A DNA stretch of 64,000 bases from Rhodovastum sp963804495 (GTDB lineage Bacteria; Pseudomonadota; Alphaproteobacteria; Acetobacterales; Acetobacteraceae): contig CAWDQN010000011.1 of NCBI GenBank assembly GCA_963804495.1, positions 62,001 to 126,000 on the forward strand, in the 5' to 3' direction. Positions 41,295 to 50,123 of the stretch are shown here, piece by piece. The notes below the pieces were generated by a model. It made no database searches, had not been told where the DNA came from, and saw nothing but the letters and a program-made list of their open reading frames with translations. The stretch's first letter is position 1. The number at the start of each line of letters is the position of its first letter. The position numbers and the translations under genes were made by a program.

Positions 41295-42074
41295 TCATCC
41301 GGCAGGCCCCCGGCCTTTCCGCCGCCTGAGAAGGTAGATATCAAAAATCCAGCCGAGGCGGTGCTTCTCGCGCGTGTGCGTTTGGGCGATCGCTTCTCCG
41401 ACCTCTTCCAATGGACCGGACATCAGCACCTCGTCCGCAGTGCCAAGATTGGCGCCCCAGTAAATGTCCAAACCCTCCGACGCAATGCGGCGAAAGGTGG
41501 CGTTGGAATCGAGCATTACCACGGCACTGGAGTGCCTATCGCAACTGCCTGCCTCCATGCGGCGCGCGGTGGTGAAAAGTACGTCCTCGCCCACCGCATT
41601 CAGTGTCATCCTATGGCGCGCCGCCAGCACCTGCGCGCTGGTGATGCCGGGGATGACTTCGAACCGAAGCTCCGGCAGACTTTCCTGCTGAATGCTGCGG
41701 AAAATTGCAATGCTGCTGTCATACAGCGACGGATCGCCCCAGACCAGAACGCCGCCGGTCTCGCCCGCGGCCAGATGGTCGGCGATCAGGCCGGCGATTA
41801 AATGGCTTTTCCGCTGGTGCCAATCGGCAACGACGCCGCGGTAGTCGCCGCCGGCCGGCGCGCGCGGCGGGCTTGGGGCGGTGACGACACGATAGCTGCC
41901 GGGTTCGCGATAAGTGTGCAGGATGCGCAGCCTGGCTTCGGCCAGCGCCTCCTTGCCGCGTCCGTCCTTCTCGAGGATGAAAAACACATCGACCTTCCGC
42001 AGCGCCTCGACGGCCTGCATCGTCAGGTATTCCGGACCGCCCGGCCCGATGCCGATCAGCAGAACCAGGCTCAT
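41295..42074 (-). CDS. cobF: Precorrin-6A synthase (deacetylating)
   Basis: Methylates C-1 of precorrin-5 with loss of acetate, a step specific to the aerobic pathway. The 259-residue protein has LVLLIGIGPGGPEYLTMQAV at the N-terminus, VFFILEKDGRGKEALAEARL, VLVWGDPSLYDSSIAIFRSI, and EVIPGITSAQVLAARHRM, all typical of CobF. The ATG at 42074 overlaps the cobC stop (ATGA). It is the last gene of the cobQ-cobT-cobS-cobC-cobF run. Confidence 0.95.
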   Translation of the reverse strand: MSLVLLIGIGPGGPEYLTMQAVEALRKVDVFFILEKDGRGKEALAEARLRILHTYREPGSYRVVTAPSPPRAPAGGDYRGVVADWHQRKSHLIAGLIADHLAAGETGGVLVWGDPSLYDSSIAIFRSIQQESLPELRFEVIPGITSAQVLAARHRMTLNAVGEDVLFTTARRMEAGSCDRHSSAVVMLDSNATFRRIASEGLDIYWGANLGTADEVLMSGPLEEVGEAIAQTHTREKHRLGWIFDIYLLRRRKGRGPAG

Positions 42075-42613
42075 GGCGACATTCTCCCCGGAACATCCAG
42101 GCTGTGCACGCTGCCCGGCGGCACGGCGATGGTGAAGGCCTCGGTGGCGGCGAGGTCCCGGCGCGGTGCCAGCAGGGCGCGGATGACGCCGGCATGGGTC
42201 ACCGCCACCACCGTGCCGGCAGGCTCGCGGCGGGCGAGGTCGGAGACGAAATCCTCGGCACGGGCGGCGAGTTCGGTGAAGGTCTCGCCTTGCGGCGGGC
42301 GGCCGTTGACGAAGTCGTTGCACCAACGGTCGAGCAACGGGCGCGGCAGATCGTCCCAGGCGCGGCCGTCCCAGTCGCCAAAATCGAGTTCCTGCAGGCG
42401 CGGGTCGATGGTGAACGTCAGGGCAAATGTTTCGGCCAGGCGGCGGCAGCGCTGCGCCGGGCTGGTATGCAGCGCGAAGGGGCCGGGCGGCAGGGCGGCG
42501 CGCACGGTGGCGGCCTCGCGGGGGAAACTGTCGGCCAGCGCCACATCGGTGCGGCCGTAGCACAGGCCGCTGGTGCCGGTGACCTCGGTGTGGCGAACGA
42601 GGACGAGCCTCAT
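42071..42613 (-). CDS. cobC: Alpha-ribazole phosphatase (histidine phosphatase family)
   Basis: Removes phosphate from alpha-ribazole 5'-phosphate or adenosylcobalamin 5'-phosphate in late nucleotide-loop assembly. The 180-residue protein starts MRLVLVRHTEVTGTSGLCYG, with the RH catalytic motif of phosphoglycerate-mutase-like phosphatases; LQELDFGDWDGRAWDDLP and VVAVTHAGVIRALLA carry the Glu and second His. Start overlaps cobS (ATGA) and end overlaps cobF (ATGA), supporting the cobalamin assignment over a generic phosphatase. Confidence 0.9.
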   Translation of the reverse strand: MRLVLVRHTEVTGTSGLCYGRTDVALADSFPREAATVRAALPPGPFALHTSPAQRCRRLAETFALTFTIDPRLQELDFGDWDGRAWDDLPRPLLDRWCNDFVNGRPPQGETFTELAARAEDFVSDLARREPAGTVVAVTHAGVIRALLAPRRDLAATEAFTIAVPPGSVHSLDVPGRMSP

Positions 42614-43362
42614 GCGGTGGCGAGGGCGGCGAGGAGGATCGCCAGTTCGGTGAGTTGCTGGGTGGCGCCGAGGCAGTCGCCGGTGTAGCCGGCCAGGCAT
42701 CGGCGGAACCACAGGAAGCAGCCGGCCCATGCCGCCGCGGCCGCCAGGAGGCAGGCGGGCCATGTCCCCGGCGCGAGCAGCAGCAGCGGCGCCAGTGTCA
42801 GCGCGGCGGTGCCGATCAGCCGTGCGTCGAAGCGGGCGGCCATGCGTTGGGCGGCGCGGCCGTCGCTGCGGGCGTAGGGCAGCGCGAGTGTCATCGCGAC
42901 AAGGCCGCCGCGGCTGATGGCGTGGGCGGCGATCAGGGCGCCGGGCAGGGCGGCAGGCGGCAGGGCGGTCATCGTCTGCCATTTGAGCCCGACCAGCATG
43001 ACGATGCCGACCACGCCGAAGGCGCCGACGCGGGAGTCGCGCATGATCTCCATGGCGCGTTCGCGGGTGCGGCCGCCGAACAGGCCGTCGCAGACATCGG
43101 TGAATCCGTCCTCGTGCAGCGCACCGGTAAGCAGCAGGCCGGCGGAGAGGGCGAGGCCGGTCGCCACGCTGGCGGGCCATGCCTGGGTGGCGAGCCACCA
43201 GAATCCGGCAATGGTGGCGCCAATGCCGGCGCCAACCAGTGGCCAGTAGGTAGTGGTGCGGCGTTCGTCATCGGGCAGCAGAACGCGCAGCGACGGTAGC
43301 GGCAAGCGGGTAAAGAACAGGATTGCCGCGTAGATGGCGCGCCCCTCCTGTTCGGGTTCCAA
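42610..43362 (-). CDS. cobS: Adenosylcobinamide-GDP ribazoletransferase
   Basis: Inner-membrane enzyme joining adenosylcobinamide-GDP to alpha-ribazole (CobV in Pseudomonas nomenclature). The 250-residue protein contains AAILFFTRLPLPSLRVLLPD, GALHEDGFTDVCDGLFGGR (the D-G-x-x-D motif), RDSRVGAFGVVGIVMLVGLK and CLGATQQLTELAILL, with many hydrophobic segments. No ATG fits. The TTG at 43362, inside the intergenic repeat and 4 bases past the cobT stop, gives the usual length; a GTG at 43431 would add repeat-coded residues and is less likely. Confidence 0.92.
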   Translation of the reverse strand: MEPEQEGRAIYAAILFFTRLPLPSLRVLLPDDERRTTTYWPLVGAGIGATIAGFWWLATQAWPASVATGLALSAGLLLTGALHEDGFTDVCDGLFGGRTRERAMEIMRDSRVGAFGVVGIVMLVGLKWQTMTALPPAALPGALIAAHAISRGGLVAMTLALPYARSDGRAAQRMAARFDARLIGTAALTLAPLLLLAPGTWPACLLAAAAAWAGCFLWFRRCLAGYTGDCLGATQQLTELAILLAALATA

Positions 43363-43404
43363 GGGCCTATGGCCCTTGGTGGGGTCCAGGGGCAACGCCC
43401 CTGG
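43359..43404. repeat. Intergenic repeat copy at the cobT/cobS junction
   Basis: Two hairpins: arms CCAAGGGCC/GGCCCTTGG (loop TAT) at 43359-43379 and arms CCAGGGGC/GCCCCTGG (loop AAC) at 43386-43404. Here the repeat lies within coding sequence: it supplies the last codons and stop of cobT and the TTG start of cobS. Confidence 0.8.
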
Positions 43405-44470
43405 CGGGGTCCGGGGCAGCGTCCCGGCCACTCACGCCAGCAGACTCGAATGTGGCCATTTCGTTTAGGAAGGCTGTGGAAGCCGCAATCAACGGCCATG
43501 CCAGCGCCGCCCCGGTGCCCTCCCCGAGTCGCAGACCAAGATCGAGCAGCGGCTTGGCGTCGAGTGCCGTGAGGGCACGGTTATGCGAACCGTCGCCGGA
43601 AGCGTGAGCAAACAGCATGTAGTCGCGGGCACCGGGTGCGAGGCGGGCAGCGACCAGGGCGGCGGAGGTGGCGATCAGTCCGTCCACCACCACCAGCATA
43701 CGCCGCGAGGCGGCTTCGATCATCGCGCCGGCCATCATGGCGATTTCGCAGCCGCCGAAGGCGGCGAGGGCGGCCAGCGGATCGCGCGCCTCGGCGTGGC
43801 GAAGCTGCACGCGGGTCAGCACGTCCAGTTTACGCGCGAGTCCGGCCGGATCGTGTCCCGCGCCGATGCCGACGCATTCGGCGAGCGGGGCCGGGGCAAG
43901 AGCGCTGGTGAGCAGGGCGGCGGCGGAGGAATTGCCGATGCCCATTTCGCCCGGCAGGAGGGCGTTGCAGCCGTTTGCCGCCAGCCCGGCCACCACGCCC
44001 TGGCCGCGGACGAGGCAGTGGGTGACCTCGGTGCCGGTCAGCGCGGATTCGTGCAGGGCGTTGCGGGTGCCAGGGCGGACTTTCAGCGCCAGCAGGTCGG
44101 CGTGCGGCGGCAGTTCGGCGGCCACGCCGGCATCGACCACTTTTACCGTGAGCCCGGCGGCGCGGGCGAACACGTTGATGCCTGCCCCGCCAGCCAGGAA
44201 ATTCGCCACCATCTGCGGCGTGACCTCGGGCGGGAAGGGGCTGACACCCTCGGCGGCGAAGCCGTGGTCGCCAGCGAACACCACCACCGTGGGCGCACGC
44301 AGAGCCGGCTCGATGCTATCCTGCATGAGGCCGAGCAGCAGGGCAATTTCTTCCAGCCGGCCAAGCGAGCCGGGCGGCTTGGTCTTGGCATCGATGCGCG
44401 CTTGCAGCGCGGTGGCCAGATGCTGTGCCAGCGGCGGAATGGCCGGCGGTTGCCAGGGTCGGTCGGTCAT
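43367..44470 (-). CDS. cobT: Nicotinate-nucleotide:dimethylbenzimidazole phosphoribosyltransferase
   Basis: Makes alpha-ribazole phosphate from dimethylbenzimidazole and NaMN (CobU in Pseudomonas nomenclature; not the chelatase CobT). The 367-residue protein has ARIDAKTKPPGSLGRLEEIA, VVFAGDHGFAAEGVSPFPPE, LLPGEMGIGNSSAAALLTSA and GAGHDPAGLARKLDVL. Family proteins normally end soon after MATFESAGVS. Here about 20 more residues (GRDAAPDPARGVAPGPHQGP) come from the intergenic repeat. AGGAAG lies about 9 bases before the ATG. Confidence 0.95.
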   Translation of the reverse strand: MTDRPWQPPAIPPLAQHLATALQARIDAKTKPPGSLGRLEEIALLLGLMQDSIEPALRAPTVVVFAGDHGFAAEGVSPFPPEVTPQMVANFLAGGAGINVFARAAGLTVKVVDAGVAAELPPHADLLALKVRPGTRNALHESALTGTEVTHCLVRGQGVVAGLAANGCNALLPGEMGIGNSSAAALLTSALAPAPLAECVGIGAGHDPAGLARKLDVLTRVQLRHAEARDPLAALAAFGGCEIAMMAGAMIEAASRRMLVVVDGLIATSAALVAARLAPGARDYMLFAHASGDGSHNRALTALDAKPLLDLGLRLGEGTGAALAWPLIAASTAFLNEMATFESAGVSGRDAAPDPARGVAPGPHQGP

Positions 44471-44519
44471 GGGCTGCTCTTCCTGCGGAACCCCGCCGGC
44501 GATTCGGGCGCGCGGCGGG

Positions 44520-45974
44520 TCAGATGCCGAGATAGCGGCGGACTGGATCAAGGTCCACGTGCGCGGCGACGTGGTCGGCCATCTGCGCATAGAGGGAGCG
44601 GCGCTGCTCGGCCCAGGGCAGCGGGTGCGGACTGTAGGCAGCGAAGCCCGCGGCGTCGGCGAGGCGGGCGCGCAGACGCGGGGATTCGAACCAGCCGTGC
44701 AGATAGGTGCCCCAGACGCGGCCGTTGCGGGCGCCTTCCGGGCGGGGTCTGCCGTCGTTCCATACACGGTGCAGCGGCTCGCAGGGGGCGGTGGCGACGG
44801 TTTCGCCCATGTGGATTTCGTAGGCGGTCCAGCGGGCGCCGTCGCATTCCACTTCGGTCGGGCGCAGGGTTTTGCCGGCGTGGAAATCGGTGATCACCGG
44901 CAGCAGGCCGAGCCCCGGTTCATCGCCGGCATCGCCGGCCAGGCCCGCGGGATCGCGCAGGCGCTCGCCGAGCATCTGATAGCCGCCGCAGATGCCGACC
45001 ACTACGGCGCCGCGCGCGGCGGCTTGGTGGATGGCGCGGTCGATGCCGCGCTCGCGCAACCAGCGCAGGTCGGCGATGGAGTTCTTCGAGCCGGGCAGCA
45101 CGATGGCGGCGGCCTGCGTCAGCACGGCCGGGTCGTCCGTCCAGCGCACCCGCACCCCGGCATCGTCCCACCAGGGCTGGCAGTCAGTGAGGTTGGCGGC
45201 GTGCGGGGTGCGGACCCAGGCGAGCGTGTCGCCCTGTCCGCGGTCTTCGTCGACGGGGGAAAGCCCGTCTTCTTCCTCGGGCTGCAGGTCACGGCGGAGC
45301 GGCACGGTGCCGAGCACGGCGAAGCCGGGGGCATGCGGAGCGAGCCAGGATTGTGGCTCGGGGAACAGCGAAACGTCGCCGCGAAAGCGGTTGACGATGG
45401 CCCCCAGGCTGCGGGCGCGGTCGGCCTCGGGCAGCAGCGCCCAGGTGCCGGCGAGCTGGGCAAAGATGCCACCGCGGTCGATATCGCCCACCAGCAGCCA
45501 GCGCCCGTCGAGATGGCGCACCGGACGCAGGTTGGACAGGTCGCGGGCCATCAGGTTCAGCTCGACGGGACTGCCGGCGCCTTCCATCATCAGCACGTCG
45601 CAGCGCCCGCGCCATGCGTCCAGGGTCTCGGCGACGATGGCCCAGAGCCGCTCGGTCTGGCGGAAATAGTCGCGGGCGGCGCAATGGCCTTCGGCGCGGC
45701 CGAGCACTACCACCTGGGCGCCGATGCCGCCAGCGGGCTTGAGCAGCACCGGGTTCATCTCGACGCTGGGAAGCAGGCCGCAGGCCTCGGCCTGCACCGC
45801 CTGGGCGCGCGCCATCTCGCCGCCGTCGATTGTCACCCAGGCGTTGTTCGACATGTTCTGCGCCTTGAACGGAGCGACTCGCACGCCCTGGCGGTGCAGC
45901 CAGGCGCAGATGGCGGTGGTCATCCAGGTCTTGCCGGCGCCCGAGCCGGTGCCGAGCACCCCGATTGCTTGCAT
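44520..45974 (-). CDS. cobQ: Cobyric acid synthase
   Basis: Amidates the b, d, e and g side chains of adenosylcobyrinic a,c-diamide. The 484-residue protein has the ATPase motif MQAIGVLGTGSGAGKTWMTT, VAPFKAQNMSNNAWVT, MNPVLLKPAGGIGAQVVVLG, and a glutaminase domain with the catalytic Cys in VVVGICGGYQMLGERL and GTYLHGWFES near the end. AGGAG lies about 9 bases before the ATG at 45974. It heads the cobQ-cobT-cobS-cobC-cobF run; no riboswitch is visible in the 100 bases upstream. Confidence 0.96.
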   Translation of the reverse strand: MQAIGVLGTGSGAGKTWMTTAICAWLHRQGVRVAPFKAQNMSNNAWVTIDGGEMARAQAVQAEACGLLPSVEMNPVLLKPAGGIGAQVVVLGRAEGHCAARDYFRQTERLWAIVAETLDAWRGRCDVLMMEGAGSPVELNLMARDLSNLRPVRHLDGRWLLVGDIDRGGIFAQLAGTWALLPEADRARSLGAIVNRFRGDVSLFPEPQSWLAPHAPGFAVLGTVPLRRDLQPEEEDGLSPVDEDRGQGDTLAWVRTPHAANLTDCQPWWDDAGVRVRWTDDPAVLTQAAAIVLPGSKNSIADLRWLRERGIDRAIHQAAARGAVVVGICGGYQMLGERLRDPAGLAGDAGDEPGLGLLPVITDFHAGKTLRPTEVECDGARWTAYEIHMGETVATAPCEPLHRVWNDGRPRPEGARNGRVWGTYLHGWFESPRLRARLADAAGFAAYSPHPLPWAEQRRSLYAQMADHVAAHVDLDPVRRYLGI

Positions 45975-46074
45975 GCGCAATGCTCCTGCAATTCTGCGCC
46001 AGTGATGAAGGCGGATGCGCAAGACGGCAATCCGAACCGTCCGTATGCATGCAGCGCGCGCATGGCCTGTCGCG

Positions 46075-46704
46075 CTATGGCGCCGTGGCGGTGTTACCCG
46101 TCGTGCCGGCGTCGCCGCTGGCGACGGGGGGCAGATCGACGTTCTCGTCGAACACGTCGACCGGAATTTGGATGCCGAGGTCGGTCATCCGCGGCCCGTC
46201 GCCTTTTATCAGATCGGTGGCGCGCCGGTCTTCAACCGCGCCGGCTTCCACCGCGCCGGCACGGTTCAATACGGTCAGGCCGATGCTGCTGTGCTCGACG
46301 ATGACGTAGCGGCGGATCGACCGGACGGCCCGATACTCACGGACCTTGTCGATGCGGTCGGTCCGGCCGGAGGTCGGGCGGAGCACTTCGAAGACGGCCA
46401 CGACGCCGGGGACGAGAGTGGCGGTGCCGGGAACCTTGGTGCGGGTGAGCAGGGCATCCGGGCAGCGCACGGTATCGCCGACGGTCGCCACGCCGGCATC
46501 CGGCCCCAGCGGACGACAAAAGCTGCCACGCAGGCGCGTGTAAAGGGCGCGTTGGATGTTCTGTGTGATCTGGCTGTGGTTCACCGTCCCCCCGGCCATG
46601 GCGACGGGCTCGAACCCGCCGACCTCGTGAGGGATGTCCTGGGTCTGGGCCCAGGCGAAAAACTGCTCGCGGGTCATCCGCGGCTTGCGCAGGGCGCTGA
46701 TCAT
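46075..46704 (-). CDS. Uma2-family (DUF820) putative endonuclease-fold protein
   Basis: A 209-residue protein of the Uma2 family, with a PD-(D/E)XK nuclease fold: MTREQFFAWAQTQDIPHEVG near the start (usual Y-E-L-x-x-G region modified to HEVGGFEPVAMAG), TVRCPDALLTRTKVPGTATL with the catalytic Asp, and VVAVFEVLRPTSGRTDRIDK with the E-V-x-S/R-P motif. The family is expanded in cyanobacteria and some alphaproteobacteria; its biological role is unclear. The ATG at 46704 has no strong ribosome site; an ATG at 46677 is possible. Confidence 0.8.
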   Translation of the reverse strand: MISALRKPRMTREQFFAWAQTQDIPHEVGGFEPVAMAGGTVNHSQITQNIQRALYTRLRGSFCRPLGPDAGVATVGDTVRCPDALLTRTKVPGTATLVPGVVAVFEVLRPTSGRTDRIDKVREYRAVRSIRRYVIVEHSSIGLTVLNRAGAVEAGAVEDRRATDLIKGDGPRMTDLGIQIPVDVFDENVDLPPVASGDAGTTGNTATAP

Positions 46705-46930
46705 GCGCGCCTGTATAGCAGGTCGCCGCTTCGGGTGTCCTGCCGAGCTGGGCAGAGCCCGGTCTTCCTTCCCCGCTGACGCCCGGCGCCGAACGACAAT
46801 GATCCTAGCATCAGCGTGCCAGACAGAGCCAACGCAGGAGTCACCTGAGTTTCTCTGCCGTCTTGACCGACCATGGAATCCCCTGACGGGTCTCGGTCTG
46901 GGACGAAATTCCGCTTCTGCCCCGGGTGAT

Positions 46931-46945
46931 GTTCCATATATGGTC
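46931..46945. promoter_or_regulatory. LexA-box-like site
   Basis: GTTC-N7-GGTC at 46931-46945 differs by one base from the alphaproteobacterial SOS box GTTC-N7-GTTC. It lies about 200 bases upstream of the imuB/dnaE2 remnants on their strand, a family normally under LexA control. It may be the old operator of that cassette; chance occurrence is possible. Confidence 0.3.
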
Positions 46946-47129
46946 TCACCGGAGGGCCGGATAGACCATGCAGACAGCACCGCCCCGCTGCCACGCGGCC
47001 ACACGCGGCCCTCCGGCCGGCCGGTGTTGTCGTTCGCCATCCCGGCGATCGACCATACGCTTCCGGACGACGGCCTGGCAGTGGGCGCTGCCTGAAATCG
47101 CCGGGGCCGGCGTACGGGTTGAACTCTGC

Positions 47130-47250
47130 TGATCCCGGCGTGCCGCAGGCGCGAGGCAAGCGGGCAAGGCGCGCACCGCCTGGACCTGCTGCTTGCGCGC
47201 CTGGACGGCTCCGTGCAGGCGATCCCCATCGGCACCGCGGCGCCGACCGG
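47130..47250 (+). pseudogene. imuB: ImuB-like C-terminal remnant
   Basis: A short frame reads AHRLDLLLARLDGSVQAIPI followed by GTAAPTG, matching the region R-L-x-L-x-L-x-R-V-D-G-x-V-x-x-L-x-V-G-T-x-x-P-x-R of ImuB, the catalytically inactive Y-family polymerase relative of the mutasome. It directly precedes dnaE2 sequence, the normal gene order. Only about 35 residues are recognisable. Confidence 0.45.
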
Positions 47251-47340
47251 CTTCGGGCGACCTGCGCTGGTTCCTGCCCGGCCTGTTCCGAGGACATCCC
47301 ATACCCGACACCCCGCCCCTGCGTCCCGCGTCCCGAGTAG

Positions 47341-48936
47341 GCGGCGCGATCGCTTGACATCGTCGAACGCTGCCGCTTCAGCCTGTCGGAACTCCGCTAC
47401 CAGTACCCGGATGAGGTCGATGCTCCTGGCTAAAGCCCCCAGCACAAGCTGGAACAGATGGTGCGCGACAATGTGGCCATCCGCTATCCGGACGGGGCGG
47501 CGGAGGCTGTGCAGCGGCGATTGCGCCACGAACTCGCGCTGATGGCCGAGTTGGCCCACGCGCCCTATCTCCTCACCGTCCACAGCATCGTCGCCACCGC
47601 GCGCGCCTGCGACATCGTGTACCAGGGCCTTGGTTCCGCCGCCAACTCAGCGGTCTGCTACGTGCGCGACATCACCAGCATCGACCCGGCGCGCAGCGGG
47701 TTGCTGTTCGAGCGCTTCGTCTCGGCCGCCGGCCAGGAGCTGTCGGACATCGACGTGGACTTCGCGCACGAGCGGCGCGAGGACGTAATCCAGTGGGCCT
47801 ATCCGCATTACGGCCGCGACCGTGCCGCCCTCTGCGCCACCGTCAACCGTTTCCGCGCCCGCGGCGCCGCGCGCGAGGTCGGGAAGGTCGTGGGCCTGCC
47901 CGAAGACATCACCGGCGCGCTGGCCGTCCAGGCCTCCGGCTGGGATGCCGAAGACCTGTGGGAAGACCATGCCGCCGAACTGAACCTGAACCTCGATGAC
48001 CGGCGGTTGCGTCTGACGATCGGATACGCGCGGGAGTGGATCGGCTTTCCGGGCCATCTCGGCCAACACCCCGGCGGCTTCCTGCTGACCCGTGACCGGC
48101 TGGGCGATCTGGTGCCGATCGAGCCCGCGTCGATGTAAAGCCGCCAGGTCATCGAATGGGACAAGGACGACATCGACACGCTGCGCGTCATGAAGGTCGA
48201 TATGCTTGGACCCGGCATGCTCGGCTGCCTGCGCCGCGCGTTCGATCTGCTGGCGCAGCATCGCCGCCGGCGGCTCGACATGGCCGGCCTCCCGCCGGAG
48301 GACCCGCCCACGTACGAAATGATCCGGCACGCCGACACGCTCGGCACCTTCCAGATCGAGAGCCAGGCGCAGTTGGCCAAGCTGCTCCGGCTGGGGCCTC
48401 GAAGTTTCTATGATCTCGTCATCGAAGTTGCGATCGTCCCGCCGGATCCGGGTCAGGGCGAGATGGTGTATCCCAGGTTGCGCCGGCGCGAAGGGCGCGA
48501 GCCGGTCCGCTATCCCACGCCGGAACTGGAGCGCGCGCTGGGCAAGACGCTCGGGGTGTCGCTGTTCCAGGAACAGGCGATGCGGGTGGCCATCGTCTGC
48601 GCGCGCTTCACACCCACCGAGGCCGACCAGGTGCGGCGCTCCGCGGCCGCCTTCGAGGTCACCTTCAGGTCAGCCATGGTGGCGCGCGGCTATAGGCGCG
48701 ACTCTGCCGAGCGTATCTTCAACCAGGCCGAAGGTTTCGCCAGCTACGTTTTTCCCGGGAGCCATGCGGCTTCTTTCGCCTTCATCGCCATCAAGGACGT
48801 AAGCGGGGGCGCCAGTCTGATCGTCCGGTCCGCGGTGTTCGCGCGCCAGCGGCGGTTAATCCCCAACGGCGGGATGCTGGCCTGCCACGGACGGATGCAG
48901 CGCGAGGGCGAGGTCGTTTACGTCGTCGCCGGCTGA
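47341..48936 (+). pseudogene. dnaE2: Error-prone DNA polymerase DnaE2, degraded
   Basis: Pieces of the alpha-type error-prone polymerase in order: SLDIVERCRFSLSELRYQYP, then after a shift PQHKLEQMVRDNVAIRYPDG, GLGSAANSAVCYVRDITSID (the G-R-G-S-A-A-N motif altered to G-L-G-S), ELSDIDVDFAHERREDVIQW. An in-frame TAA at 48136 follows EPASM. Then come VIEWDKDDIDTLRVMKVDML, IQFQIESQAQ-like QIESQAQLAKLL, and a jump from FPGSHAASFAF to the C-terminal OB region MLACHGRMQREGEVVYVVAG. The N-terminal PHP domain and several hundred internal residues are missing. Confidence 0.88.
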
Positions 48937-49171
48937 CTCGCGGTTCTGTCCAACCTGCTGCATAGCACGGGAAACTGCCACGAACACTTGCCGATCCGGC
49001 AGGCCGCAGCGACAAGGCGCGGCCGGGTTGCGGCATCAAGGTGCCGGCGCGGGATTTCCGCGAGCGGCGCCATGGTGCCGCCCGGCGATCGCTCATTGAA
49101 ACCGCTTGGCACGAATCCAAATGATCTGATAGGTCTTCCAACTCTTCGTTGGCTGAACTAAGGAGCATGGG

Positions 49172-49441
49172 ATGTCGAAGGCATTCATTGCGGCGACCAT
49201 TCAGGAGTCGGCCGGCCTGACCGGGGTGGCGGCCAATCGTGCCGCGACCGACCTGATCGCCGCGATCGTCAAGGAAATAAAGAAGACCGGCGGTTTCACC
49301 CTGCCGAGCTTCGGTACGTTCCGGGTGGCGAAAACCAAGGCGCGCAAGGGGCTAAATCCCCGCACCGGCGAGCCGGTCAAGGTCAAGGCAGGCAAAACCG
49401 TCCGCTTCAAGGCCTCACCGACGCTCAAGAAGGCCGTGTGA
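49172..49441 (+). CDS. HU-family DNA-binding protein
   Basis: An 89-residue histone-like protein: MSKAFIAATIQESAGLTGVA, AATDLIAAIVKEIKKTGGFT, LPSFGTFRVAKTKARKGLNP and RTGEPVKVKAGKTVRFKASP, the complete HU fold with the DNA-binding beta arm and intercalating Pro (LNPRTG). HU bends and compacts DNA as a dimer. AAGGAG lies about 7 bases before the ATG. It is a monocistronic gene after the dnaE2 remains; a hairpin CCAAC/GTTGG lies at 49138-49152 in its leader. Confidence 0.95.
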   Translation: MSKAFIAATIQESAGLTGVAANRAATDLIAAIVKEIKKTGGFTLPSFGTFRVAKTKARKGLNPRTGEPVKVKAGKTVRFKASPTLKKAV

Positions 49442-49474
49442 TCACGCCTGCGTGCGAGTAACGGCCAAGCAGCT

Positions 49475-50113
49475 TCAGGGGCCAACCACGTGTGCGGCAA
49501 TCTCCTCCATCGCGCCGAACACGATGGAGGGGCCTTGCGCGGCCAGCGCTGCTGGCAGGGCATAGCCCCAGGAAACGGCCCCGAAATCGATGCCGACCGA
49601 CCGCGCCGCCACAATGTCGCGTAGCTCGTCGCCGATGGCGATCGCATCTGCGGGCCGGAACCCACTGCGCCGGAGCACACGTTGCATCCGGCGCGGTTTG
49701 CCGAAGACCGGCGCACCGCAGGCGTAAGCGTCGACTAGCCCGGCGTTCAGCGGCCCGAGCGTCTGGCGTACATTGTCCTCCGTATCGGAACTCACCACCG
49801 CCAGGATCACCCCGCCCTGCTTCAGGCGGCGCAGCATGGCGGGCACGCCGGGGAACACCTTGGTCCGATCAGCCTCGCGCGCCTTCAACCGGCGCATGTG
49901 GCGCACGATCAGGGGCAGCTTCCAGCGGGGCACGCCGAGTTCTTGCAGTATCTCGCGCGATCCGACGGACCGGAGCATCTCGATCTTCGCACTATCCAGG
50001 CGGGGAAACCTGAACCGGTCGGCGACATCGTTGATCACGTCCCGGAACCAGGGGAACAAATCGACCAGCGTGCCGTCGCTGTCGAAGATGACGAGACGAT
50101 ACCGGGCATGCAT
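49475..50113 (-). CDS. HAD-superfamily hydrolase
   Basis: A 212-residue phosphatase of the Gph/phosphoglycolate type: RLVIFDSDGTLVDLFPWFRD (motif I, nucleophile D), ILAVVSSDTEDNVRQTLGPL (motif II Ser), KPRRMQRVLRRSGF (motif III Lys) and AIAIGDELRDIVAARSVGID (motif IV). Its ATG at 50113 is 10 bases after the bluB stop, so the two are co-transcribed. A linked role, for example acting on a flavin- or nucleotide-derived phosphate, is only a guess. Confidence 0.88.
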   Translation of the reverse strand: MHARYRLVIFDSDGTLVDLFPWFRDVINDVADRFRFPRLDSAKIEMLRSVGSREILQELGVPRWKLPLIVRHMRRLKAREADRTKVFPGVPAMLRRLKQGGVILAVVSSDTEDNVRQTLGPLNAGLVDAYACGAPVFGKPRRMQRVLRRSGFRPADAIAIGDELRDIVAARSVGIDFGAVSWGYALPAALAAQGPSIVFGAMEEIAAHVVGP

Positions 50114-50123
50114 GACGTTGCGC

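Noticed and set aside
45975..46074. B12 riboswitch ahead of cobQ
   Set aside because: None of the conserved elements occur in the 100-base gap.
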